Shown: piece by piece, positions 35,810 to 47,500 of the stretch | Layout: every line of letters begins with the position of its first letter | How positions within the stretch are numbered: the first letter of the stretch is position 1 | Source of the DNA: Neckera pumila | Lineage: Eukaryota; Streptophyta; Bryopsida; Hypnales; Neckeraceae | Length of the DNA: 64,000 nt | Assembly: GCA_963969595.1 (NCBI GenBank) | Contig: OZ018413.1 | Coordinates: 4,058,711-4,122,710, forward strand | Direction of reading: 5' to 3' | Position numbers and translations under genes: made by a program | The notes under the pieces: generated by a model | Seen by the model: the letters and a program-made list of their open reading frames with translations, nothing else | Database searches by the model: none | Told to the model about the DNA's origin: nothing

Positions 35810-36741
35810 TTAACCCCTAAAGGCCCAAGGCCTTTTTTCTGCCAAAAGACACCCAAAACTGCTATTTTTTTTAGCAAAGAGTGAAGAAAAATTTAAAATG
35901 TTTTTTTTGCATATCTAACCATAGGATCTTACACCTAACTAGAATGAGAATGTGTGGAAAAATTTCAAAATTTTTGACCACACAGATTGCAAAATATCTA
36001 CGTTTAAAGTAAAAAAAACAAATTTTTCAGCACATTGTGGGACTGGATTTTTTGAATTTGAACAATTTTTAACTTAAAACTTTGACACTACAAAGTTTTG
36101 AGCTTTAAATGGTTATAGTGGAGAATTGAGTTGACAATATATCCAAAAAAAAGAAATTCAAAAAAACTTAATTTTCATTATTGAAAAAATTGTTAAGTAG
36201 AAGTAGGTACGAGATAGAAGGAAAATCTAAAATACTCATATATTTTAGATGGAATTAAAATTCACTTATCCAAATGGTCAGATTGTGCTAGCAAGTAAAC
36301 TTAACCATGCAAAAAAAAAAAAATTGAAAATTTTGAAAAATTGCATTCAGAAATGAGTCCTACAAGTTATTTTTTTCAAAAAGATGCTCTAACTGCCCGA
36401 AAAACAAGAATGTCCATAACTTTCTCATAACAAATCCAAATGAAATGAATCAAAGCTTTTTAGATAGAAAAAAATATAATCTATGAGAAAAAAAATACTA
36501 AAAAATACTAAAAAAAAAATGCAAATTTTTTTGCTGCCTGCCGTCCCCTATTTTGAGCTTAATTGGTCATAACTTTTGTTTCCGGACACCAATTGTGAAA
36601 AAAATTATATTCCCATGAAGCTAATCAGTTTTTCTACCTCCCGAAATTTTTTTCAAAAAATCAAGAGAATATTTCAGCCCGTAGGTACCTGCCCAAAAAC
36701 GCATTTGTCCCCCGAAGGGACAATGGGCTTTTAGGGGTTAA
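35810..36741. repeat. TTAACCCCT-TIR element, copy 4 (932 bp)
   Basis: Starts TTAACCCCTAAAGGCCCAAG and ends GGGCTTTTAGGGGTTAAA. It is nearly the same length as copy 3 and lies about 790 bp downstream of it in direct orientation, so the two may derive from one local duplication or two insertions. Non-coding. Confidence 0.72.
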
Positions 36742-36784
36742 ATTAGCTTGTTTTTTTTTACTATATTTAGGCACCATATTTCGT

Positions 36785-37240
36785 TTTGTTTTTTTTATTT
36801 TGTTTGATATGTTGAAATGTAACAAACCATGAGGCGTTCAACAACGCTCTTGGGAACTGCTCAAAAACTCTTAGCAAGGAGGGGTGCTCGGACTTTGTTT
36901 CGTGGAATTCGGACCTTTGGTGTGAAAGTTACTAAATTGCAAAGTTTTATATGGATCAGAAAATTGAATCAAATTACCTTTTATTTTGGAAAAAAATGTA
37001 ACTTTTGCATTCCGTGTCCAAACGCCACGAAACTGGAAGGCTATTGTACTCTTTCGTGCACAAGTTAGAGCTTTCTATTCACGTCAAGAACACAACCTCT
37101 CCCACGACAACAAAACCTTTTGTACTCCTTTGTATATAAAAAAATTATTATTTTTGAATTAAAATATTAAAAAATTTATTTTGCTTTTATTTTGACTGTA
37201 GCAATGGCACAAGCACACTAGTACTCCGTAAGTTAGTTGC
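36785..37240. repeat. GAGGGGTGCATGG-type dispersed repeat, copy 2
   Basis: Shares with the copies at 11.4-12.7 kb and 56.0-56.3 kb a TTTTGTTTG-rich left end, GCAAGGAGGGGTGCTCGGAC, TTTCGTGGAATTCGGACC, GTGAAAGTTACTAAATTNCA and a right end TTTTGACTGTAGCAATGGC with CACTAGTA. The 79-codon ORF at 36829 runs through this repeat and is not a gene. Confidence 0.5.
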
Positions 37241-38050
37241 AGATGTGATAAACCTGCTAGTCGGTTCCTTTCACTTTGTGTAAGACTTTGAATTTAGTCA
37301 GTTTTGCATAGAAGTTAACGTAGGCCCCATTGTCAACATGCAAAGCACATGGAAAATATGAAAACATGGGGCCAGTGAAGTTCAAGCCACGTGTCAAACT
37401 TTGAATGTGCTTTCCTCCACTGATCGAAACCATCCGAACCTTCCAAACCTTCCATCAATTTCAATTTTAATTTTATTGGGAAATTTAGGGTGACGGTGAT
37501 TTAGCTATGTCATCATGATGACTCATCCTGCCCCTTTTAATTATTCCGTTCATGTTGTCAACTGGCTCCCAGTTGCTCATGGGTAACTTAAGTTAAGTGT
37601 TTTTATTTTTTATGTTTATATATTTTTTGGAACGGAATGGAACTGAAGTTGCCATGAAAGTAACTTAACTTAAGTTATGTTATGTTTAACGGATCTGATT
37701 TTTTGGCATTCCAGAATCTGAGAATGCCAGCTAGATATCTTACGGATTGATGCCTTGCTTGTGGAGTCAGATACCTCCGTCCGTCAGGAAGGTTCAGGAA
37801 CAATGTCCGGGGAGTACCGCCATTTAGTTACAAGTTAGCCGGTCAAAATCAAGAATTGCCTAATTGATTTCAAAATCTTCGGAAAAAATTCGACCATTTA
37901 AGAGGAAAATCAAAGAATATTCTCTATTTTTTATAGGCCTAGCCAAGAGAATGATTCAAACAACCGTTTGGCCCAAGAAAATGTAGGATTTTAGCCAGTT
38001 GTGCTAAAAATCTCCTCAGACCGTGTTCAGGAAGGTCATAACATTAGGGG

Positions 38051-38464
38051 TAAGGTAGGAGGCTGTAAAAGCGACCCTCTCCTTCAAACCGACCCTATAA
38101 TTATTTGTAGAATGGATTGCAGGTGCTCCTTGAATGGACCACTTTAGCTATTGAATGCATCAAGGAAAAATTAGTTTTCTATTGCAAGAGCCAATCATTG
38201 ACCTTGATTTCCTCAAATCACTTTAGAAGTTACAAGGGACGGGTTTTAGGAGACTTAGGGGTCACAAATAGGTATCTACAACAGAAATCTTTGAAAATTC
38301 ATAACTAATTCAAAAATGCTTCAAAAAATATGAAACCACTTGTGTTACGTTTGGCATCTACTTTGCTTTCTCTGAAAAATGACCGAAAAACATTTCTGAT
38401 CATGCAAATCTATGAAAAAGGCAAATCAGCCCTTAGAGGGTCGCTTTTAGAGCCTCCTACCTTA
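38051..38464. repeat. AAAAGCGACC-TIR MITE, copy B
   Basis: Ends are TAAGGTAGGAGGCTGTAAAA (continuing GCGACCCTCT) and the inverse TTTTAGAGCCTCCTACCTTA: 30 bp terminal inverted repeats with one mismatch. The interior is homologous to copy A (22366-22660) in reverse orientation. No coding capacity. No clear target-site duplication was seen at either end. Confidence 0.8.
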
Positions 38465-39729
38465 GTCACGGCTCCTTCATCCCATTCCGTGAAGGTCGAG
38501 AAGAGGGACGTGGCATTTGTTAATTGGCTTGCCGCGGCTTGCGCCGTCTCCTTTCCGTGAAGGTTGAGAAGAGTTGTTTTCTTCCTCCGAAGAACAAGAA
38601 CGGATGTGAAGAAGTTTATGCGAAGGTTTGAGGTTCACCGTCTGCTCCGTGATTGGTTTGCCGTGGTTGCCGTAGTACTATACAAGTGAACCTTGTTGGA
38701 GGTTTCATTTTCACTGCAAAAGGGGTGTCACAGCTCCTCCACAAAACAGGGCTCCCCATTGGCTCCCCATTTCATGCGCTGAAGAAATTTCTCAGAGAAA
38801 ATGTCAACCTCGAAGGTGCTGTAACTACCCCTATTGTTAACGGCAATGGTTCCTTCCCTCTGACATGAGGGATAATCCTCCATTGGATGCCTGCAAGGGG
38901 AAGTTTAGTTATAATTGAACAAACCTCATTGGTTTGGATGACTGTTCCTCTGACAAGAGCTCAGAACTGTGGACATCATTTGCTGGGGGGTCCTGATATT
39001 GGGGGAGCAAAAGGGATCCTCCAGTAAAGGTTAATAATATTGTGGTTCTGCTAGGATGGACTGATAGACTTTGGTGGAGCACACGCCCCCAATAAGTTAA
39101 TTTAAGGTGGGTCATTTGGTAGGTAGATCCATCATCTCAATATTTTTTTCATAATGGGACTCCCCTCCCTTAGTCATTCCTCTAAAAGTTGATAAACCTC
39201 TATAAACAAATAGGGTCGGGCAGTTCCGATTTTGGGAATAAAATAAGCCATAGCACTAAATGAGAGCCTGCCAAGGCATTGTAGTGGACCGAGATACTCT
39301 CAAAAAAAGGTAAAATATACTTTTGAACAAGCTTCTCGGTCATGACGCGGAGATCCTTTTTCTTAAATGTGGCACTTGTTCTTTTGCGGCAACTTCTTGT
39401 ATAGTGCAAACCTTCTCTTAAGCAATCAACTTCTCAAAGTAGTCTTGACAAGTAATCTGGGCCCTATCAATTTAGAGAGGTTCCATTGTAGAGTACAATT
39501 GAGATGAGATTTATCGTGTATTTACAAGTTAATACCATATCAAAGTTCCATCTTCCATATTTTGAATATCATATCCGTGCAAAGTAGGCAGGGCATTGAA
39601 TTGTGTCTTTGAAGTAGGACCAGTAGGGTGGATTTACCCTGAGGGAAAATGTAGGAATTTTTTATTTGCCACACATGATAAAATTTGCAAATTTTGAATT
39701 CATACTTGTAATTAAAGACCCCAAATTAG

Positions 39730-39984
39730 CTACACAAAATAGTGAAATTGAATTGCCTTAACAATTAGGTTGCCTTCACTGAGAGAAGTTAGCTCATGAG
39801 CCACTGCTTGTCCACATAGAGGCATATGCAATTCTCTAAATCCAAGCCATGAACAGTGCACCAACCTATACAACAGACATAGTTCCTTCATTACTTCATT
39901 CTTCTATAATGACTGTACATATTTATATAGTGTTGAATGTCAAGAAATTAGTAAGGGGCGACCAAATTTCACTATTTTGTGAAG
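39730..39984. repeat. CTACACAAAATAG-TIR MITE, copy 2 (255 bp)
   Basis: Left end CTACACAAAATAGTGAAATT, right end AATTTCACTATTTTGTGAAG. Same length as copy 1 (12808-13062) with an alignable interior. Non-coding. Confidence 0.75.
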
Positions 39985-41320
39985 GGGAGGTCGAGAACAT
40001 ATCTCAAATACAACACAAGAAGGAGGCCTTTTTTTAACTTCTACCACAAAGAATACAAAATCTACCCCATTACTAACAGTTGTTTTAGGTGAAGCTATGA
40101 GACTGGGATGGATCCAAATGAAAAATCTACATTTATATTGAATAAAATATTCATTCTTGAGGAAAAAAAATTCCTATATTTTTGCATTTGTCCTCATTTT
40201 TATTTTTGTACATATTGAATTCAATTTCTCAACAAATTTTTCATATCCCTACAGGGTGAAATGCTTAAGTTATTATTATACGGGTATCTCTACCTTATCT
40301 TGTCTATATAATATTATAATTTTTTAGATAACTTGGATTTGGCTTTTGATGGGGCGAGTACATGGACAAATCAAGTGTTCTATTTACGTAGTTTTAATTT
40401 TTGGGTGGCGCTTAATTAATTGATAAGATCTGTATGTCTCTTATCAAGGAATGGTAGATCTTCCAGCCTCTCTTTGGAGGGTATCAGTTTGGGCTAATAA
40501 TCAGGAAAAAACGGCAGCTAGTTCAAAGTTAGTAGGTGAAGTTGAGAAAAAAATCGTTTGCATTTGAAACATCAACAAGAAATCGATGAAAAAATCTATA
40601 AAACTTTTATTTTGAATAAAAATAAAAATGGACTTTGTACTTGAAAAAATGGTTCAATTACGGAATTCAGCCTGTAAAACTCAGAAAATTTCCCGAATGC
40701 TGGTTTGGGCCTTTGAGGGGCTGCGGAAAAAAAAAATTGAAATACATCTCAGAGAGTAATGGGAGGAAGTTTACCCTTTGAATGATAGGGCAGGCCACTT
40801 CTTGGATGCCAAAGTGACAATAATAGCAAACATCAAAATTTGTGAGGATTTGCTTTGCTAATTATAGTTCATTCTTTTTTTTTTTCATTAATCTTATGGT
40901 AACACATATAAAAGTATTTAGTATTGTATTGTATTTGTTTGTATGTGAATTTAAAAACTTTTAATGCACATTTTTAATGCAAATCTAGGGATATTGTTTA
41001 CTTGCATGGGCAAATTTGGATGCATTTTCTATAAAAAATTTCAATCTTCTAACCTCAAATAAATTGGTGAATTTTTTGGTGTTTTTAATTGATTTAATTG
41101 TCACAAGAAGATCAAAGTAGTGTAAGGTGCATAAACTTTTCACAAAGTGGATTTAAGTTTGGATTTTTGATAAACTATACTTTTTAATCCAAGCATGTAC
41201 GTTGAACTACAAGATGAAAAGTGAATTTCACATCCTCCAATTTTCATTGAATTTCAAAGTTGAGATACACCTACACGGCATGGAATAGAAAAAAAACTAA
41301 CCTTCTACTTAGAATTTATA

Positions 41321-41484
41321 GAACATAGAATTATACTGAACTATACTAGAATATAGAACATAGAACTATACTGAACTATACAAGAATATAGAACATAGAA
41401 CTATATTGGACTATACTAGAATATAGAACATAGAACTATACTGGACTATACTAGAATATAGAACATAGAACCATACTGAACATA
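41321..41484. repeat. 35 bp tandem repeat, 4.7 copies
   Basis: Unit begins GAACATAGAACTATACTGAA and is 35 bp long, ending TAGAATATA. Four full copies with one to three substitutions each are followed by a 24 bp partial copy. Internally the unit contains CTATACT-type sub-repeats. Non-coding. Confidence 0.9.
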
Positions 41485-42850
41485 ATAATTGAAGTTTAAG
41501 AAAAAAAATTTATTGTCAAAAAATGATACATTAAACAACAAATGACCAAAAAATGGTAGCATGGATCATCAAGGGTTCGCTCTTTGCGGCCCATGGAGTA
41601 ATTATGTGACTTCTCACCTAATTAACATGTCAAAGTTTTCAACTTCAAATTCTTGCATTCCAAGCCCGATTCCAAAAAGTATTACAATATTTAGGGAGAA
41701 CCACTAGTTAGTTTATTATTAGCTAGTGGAGTTAATTCAAAAAACCTTGTTGCAATTTGAACATATAAAAAAAATTATGATTTTTTTTAATAAAATTTGT
41801 ATTTAGAATTAAAAAATAATAAAAGAGGAACCTTAGTACGTGAAAAAACAATCCAATATGTGGATTAAAGGAACATCGATAGTGAAATTCAAAAAACATC
41901 TCAAATACTGTTACCAAATGAATTTCATATTACACAAGTAGAAACAAGGTCTTTAACCATTGAACTACAGTATATAGGTATGGTTCCCAAGTCCCACACG
42001 GCTATTGCTATAGCTCTTTAAGCTTCCACACATTTGTATCATGAATTTGTAGAAAATATTCTTTCTTCTCTTCATTAGTGTATTACATGAATTTTTTGAA
42101 TCTTGCTCAAAAAACATTAATTGGATGAAGTATATTTTTAATAACATTCATCACTTACCTAGTGGATTTATAGCACTTAGTGCTAGGCATAATTGAGTTC
42201 GGAATTGAAGATGATTGATTGAAGGTCTAGGTGGCCTTCTCTGCTTGCATTTTTCTACATAATTAATGTACATGTTCACTAGACTTGTGTCAATGAGGAA
42301 AAAAACCACCTATATGCAAGACCAAACATTCACATTTTAAACAACCAATGAATGTGAATGACGCTAGTACACATAATCTTAGATATTTTCATCTCTCCAA
42401 ATGTTTGTAGATTCTTGTGTTAATTCTCCAACATTGCATGCTATAGATATTTAAAAAATTCTTTAAAAACATTCTAAACTTCAAGGTACACAAATCGGTT
42501 TGATCTCAAAAGGTAATCATTTTTTTAAATTAGAAAATAAAGTGCACTAATAAATAAAATAAAAATCTAGAAAGTCACCATAATTAGAATTGCACATTTT
42601 GAATTTGAAGGAAAAAAATATTATAAAAATCAATTTTAGAAGACATTTTCAAATTTTGCTTTCTAATTTTATTGAAAATAGTGGATAGTTTAGTAGTCAA
42701 TTTAATTGTATGGATATGATCTAAGGATCATGGTTTACAACTTTTGTTTCAAACGCATCATTTCATCATTCTTATAAGTTACACTTTATACGATTTGGGG
42801 GTTAAGGGTTAAGAGGTCAAATTCTCAAAAATGGTGAAAAGCAAGTAAAC

Positions 42851-44554
42851 ATTTCCGGAATGTGACGGTTAAAGCATCACGAACACAGGACAGGCAGCGG
42901 TTGCCCATGACCGCGAGCTTCTTCCCCGTGGAAACTCATTCAGACCTCTGCTGCCTGCAATCGTCGCGGCGATCGCGTTTCCTCGTCGCTTATCGAAGCG
43001 GAAGATGGAGTACACACCGTCTTCGCTTGACTCCATGGAGTCAAGCGATTGCGCATTCTGTGATGCAAAAATGTGCGAAATTGGATCACATTTGACTTGA
43101 GAGGCACATGTTTTTTCTATGGTGACCTAATTCACAGCCATGGAGCACCACGGTGCTGTGGTCGCTGTGTTGTTGCAATGGTGGAAAGATAATGTTATTA
43201 ATCCAAACTGTGTAAGTTCTTAATTCTTGGATTTTTCTAATTGAAGATTCCCGGCGGAATTGAGTTTTTCGAGGAAGTTGGAATGCTTCATGGAGCTTCG
43301 GGTGCAGAATTGTCCTGGGCGGGGGAGCCTTTGGTAGAGCTGAAGGCTGTTTCACTAGAAACGAAATATTCTCCTTCTCACGGTTTCTCAATCGCGTTTT
43401 GGATTGCCTTACACTGCCACTGCCATTGTTGGCGTTTCTGTTTGCAAAAACTCTGTTCTGAAGCTGTAAGTGCTCATAGGAAGATTGCGAAACGTTGAAA
43501 TGGTTACTGGATTAGTAAACGGAGAATGAGAATGTTTTGTTTCCTGTGACTTTGGCTGAAGGACTTTTGGTGAGTAGAAGCTGGCAGGGTTGACTATGGC
43601 TGGTGGCAACTGAGGTCGCCTTAGTAGTCGGGGAATTACATTGCCTGCCCCGTGCCAAGATCGGTTTTGTATCAGTCGACGCGATGAAAGGTGAACTGGA
43701 AATCAACGGGTTGAACGATGTTGGAGAATTTGAAACATTGGAGAATGTGTCACCGAATCTGAAATTTTGATCATGATTGGTATTGTGGGACGCCAAACCT
43801 GGACCGAAAAGGGCTTTCAGGTGGAGGCGTTGAACGTGAACGATGAAACACAAACCTAATATCAGGGTGTTAGGGCACAAAGGAAATGAGAGACCAAGGA
43901 GCAGGTGAAAGTAGGTTGATTTTCAGTGTGAACGAGAGATAGTGTCGATCGTTAACAGAGACATGCAGTAATAAACCCCGGATGAGTTTCACGTGTACGT
44001 GTTTCATGAGTTTATGCTGTGGACGTTTTTCGGCAAAGGCGTGTTCCATTTAGCTACCTTCGCATTTTTCAGGGTAGCGAAGACTTGGTTGTATGTGAAT
44101 TAAGAAGGAAACCTAAAGCATCTGTGCGGGTTAAGCTCCACGCTAATGTTTTTTGTGAGCAGTGCCGACAGTTGAGAAAACATAGAGTGTGTGGGCCACG
44201 CACGCGCTAGATATCCACAGCTTGATTCTGCTGTTGAATCTCTTGAAGCTTTGGGTTGGTCAAGGTGAACCTGGGGGTGAAGATTTCTGACAATAGTGTG
44301 TTATCACAATGATGAAGAACATGAGGGACATACTTCGGTATGTCTCACCCGAAGAGAATGAAGGTACGTATTTCTCCTACTACTATGCGATGGTTGAGTT
44401 GAACGTGTTTTCGCTGTGCTTAGATTGCATCGTGCATAAGATTGTAAATCTCGACGGATACCCTCTGTCAAAGGGAAAGAATCTGAATCACATACAGCTT
44501 TAGATGGTTTTACTGTCAGGAATCGCTTCAGTGTAGAGTCTTGATAGAGTAATT
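42851..44554 (+). promoter_or_regulatory. upstream region of the LRRC9-like gene, with possible short exons
   Basis: The sequence becomes markedly more GC-rich at about 42.85 kb, marking a gene-associated region. It contains a perfect 24 bp palindrome at 43024-43047 (half-site CGCTTGACTCCA), a 31-codon ORF starting at 43003, and an exon-like stretch: ATG at 43140, 24 codons to a GTAAGT donor, then an acceptor near 43247 and an open frame to another GTAAGT at about 43467. I do not recognise the peptide. It may be a 5'UTR exon series or a small unknown gene; evidence is weak. Confidence 0.3.
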
Positions 44555-47500
44555 ATGTGCTCATCAGGAGAATCAACCGACCAAAATACGGATAATGAGG
44601 ATCCCACTCGGAAGGCTCGGCGATGGCCCATCAGCAGACGCTACATGGAAGCAGGTTTACAATCTTATGCACGTTAGGTCTGTGTTATGCATCCTTCCAT
44701 GCATATGGCCTGATCTGAAGCAACTGTCTCAAAAGCACTGAAGTATGGAAGGTGAAGAATTTGATCAATGAAAATTGGTGGCTGAGCACATTGTTGACAG
44801 AAACTGGCAAGGATTGGTTGGCTACATACTGTTTATTGGAACTCTCCAGTCAGTGATTCTTGTCATGGTAGACTTTCACCAATTTAACTAGGCAACTAGG
44901 TAATTAAACTATACTCTTTTCCTTATCGTGCGTGGAGTAAGGGGTTTGGTCGGGAAACAGCCTTGCAGGATATCTGCGAATATAATGATATCAGTGAAGA
45001 GCAGCTGGTCTCGGCTCCTGAAACCATTATCTCAATTGAGATGTTTCTGTACAACTTCCCGCACATCTGCTGCATGTCCTTCTTCCCCAATCTCGTGTCT
45101 CTTTCTCTGGTCCAGCAAAATCTTCTCTCCATCGAAGGTCTCCATTACTGCCCACATCTGGAATTGCTTCGTCTCAGCGAAAATAGCATTCAGAGGTAAT
45201 TTTCATGGTCTGCTTCTGCGCAATAAACCTTTGTTGAATATGCCTGACATCCGCAGATGAAATTACCTATATTCTATAGTAGGCTTCGCAATTGAATACA
45301 TTCTACTTGTTGCTATTATAGACGATGAAAGTACAGTTGGATCCAATGTACAGCAGAGTCAGCGTCCAGAATCTTCGATTCGTCCACAATCTGAGGTTTG
45401 CTTATTCTTATGCTTGATTACTCCCAAAGTGCAGGATTGAAGGTCTGGGAAACTGCCTGAAACTGAAGGAGCTCTTTCTGCACAGCAACCGGATTAATCG
45501 CATCACTGGAGTAGCGCATCTCACGAACCTTGACGTGCTATGGTTGTCCAATAACGAGATTCGTACGGTAGACGGTCTTGGTGACCTAGGTCTGAAAGAG
45601 CTTAGCTTAGCTCGAAATCCCATCAGTCAGCTAGGTGAGGTGCTCAACATGAAGGAACTGGAGTTCTTGAATGTCTCTGCCACCAACATAGGCTCCTTTA
45701 AGGTGGTTCTGCCCTTTAATACCAAATCTCATTTTGCTCCTTTTAAGCAGTTACATATTTCCATTACAATGAGCTCCCAGTTTGAACGGCAGCTTTTCCC
45801 CTTTCCATATTGTGTATTTTGATTTCTTCTCTCGACCTTAGGATGGGAAGTAATAGTGCTCAAGAACGTAGTCATGTTGCTCATATATCATCTCCATTTA
45901 CAATAACTTTTCAGCCTCAAGTAACAGGAAAGTGGGCACTTCTCGAGGGACATGTTTATTTTTTTCTTGGAGGTTTGTCCAGGGCACATGATAGACTTCT
46001 TACTTTTATAATGCAGTGGGACAATTTCAAAACACGAGGCGATGATCAGCCAAACTAAGGGCTTCAGGGCTGCTTAATATCGGTTTCCTCTTGGTTTGTA
46101 GTTTTAGAATGATGTTGCATGTGCATAAAAATTAATTTTCCTGGTTTGTAAGAATGAATTTCGATTCAAGTAACTTGTGCCTAAGCAGAAGGATTTGCCT
46201 CTGTGGGTGCTTTCCAGGAAATAGGCAACTTGGCAAGGTTAAAAAACTTGAAAGACCTCCGATTCTCAGACCCACAGTGGGGGGATAGCCCTCTTGCACT
46301 TCTCCACAATTACCAGGTATTGTTTACCAGGCATGCTCCCAAACTAGTTACTTTATGATCGTTGTCTTGTCAAGCCGTCAAAATTATGATCACCTGGAGA
46401 GAAGCAAAGTCGAGTCATTGCTACGTGACTTTATTCTTCGTGTTCAGTCGATGTGCATATTGATATGCAACAACACCAGGCGCTTGACTTGTGCTTTCCC
46501 AGTGTATTTTAGGGATTTGAGAACTCTCTCGTTCTAATTTGAGGATTTCTGTATACAGTAAAGTGAGATGATGTTGTCCAACTTTACGTAATAATTTGAA
46601 CTATGTAGAAAGGGTGTGCAGACTTACATTTTGTTCCGCCTCCGCCAATTACAGTCAGTGGACACAGTGGATTTGACAGACGAGGCGAAACAAGCTGCGA
46701 GAGCCATGTATACAAGGAAGCGGGTTTACTACAACATGTGCATCAAATCACTCCAGCAAAATCGCAACAACACCACAAATCCCTGTCTAAAAGCTGATAT
46801 TCAAAGAATTAAAAGCTTGCAAAAGTAACTCTTTACATTTTATTTTCTCCTATACTCCTATTATCCTGCTGCAGTGTTTGGGCAGATTATTTATCGACGG
46901 CTAGGGTGGATGGTTTTGAACGAAGATCCTCCGCTGCAGTATTTCTAAAAATGTATTTGCCGATGACGGGATTGTCTTCAGGAATCTTTCAAAGCTAATA
47001 AAGACCCGCAAGGACATGGAAAAGGAGATGTGTGAAGAACCAGATGTTGAAACTGCAAGGACGGGGAATGATAAGGTAGACTCGCGGAAGAGTAATGAGT
47101 GGTGGGTTCAAATAAAGGCCAAAATCGCTATGGTCGACCAGCAGATTTCGAATTTGATACAGCACCTTGACAATCTTCGCACCCTACTTCAACTAGGAAA
47201 AGCCAAGGATCAGGCTGCCGTTGATTTAAATATACACTGGCTTATGGTTGAGCTTGATACTGGTAACCGCCGTACTTGTTCTGAAATTATTCCTTGTCGG
47301 GGAAAATATCATGTCAATTAGCCCATTTCTTCAGCTACTCGGTTCAGGTTGGTCATAATCTGTCCACAGGGCTTTAAAATTGTAAGAGCAGGATGGTCTA
47401 TTGTGCACCCTGCGTTCCGCTATTTTTTCAAGCAGGAATGAATCGTTCTTTGATCTCAAACCCAACCCTATCCTTTCCTAAATTTTAAGTCGTAGATGTC

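Larger units (their letters stand above)
31931..42850. other. 11 kb gene-poor, repeat-dominated interval
   Basis: No gene supported. It holds a relic related to the AAAAGCGACC-TIR family (about 32786-32906), a mariner-like element with a nested TTAACCCCT element, TTAACCCCT copy 4, a GAGGGGTGCATGG-type repeat, the AAAAGCGACC-TIR copy B, a CTACACAAAATAG-TIR MITE and a 35 bp tandem array. 37.3-38.0 kb and 38.5-39.2 kb are less AT-rich, with ORFs up to about 75 codons that I do not recognise. 41.5-42.85 kb shows nothing beyond AT-rich sequence. Confidence 0.5.

Noticed and set aside
36829..37068. 79-codon ORF starting MRRSTTLLGTAQKLL
   Set aside because: It looked like a transit peptide at first, but the sequence is one copy of a dispersed repeat found at two other places in the window.
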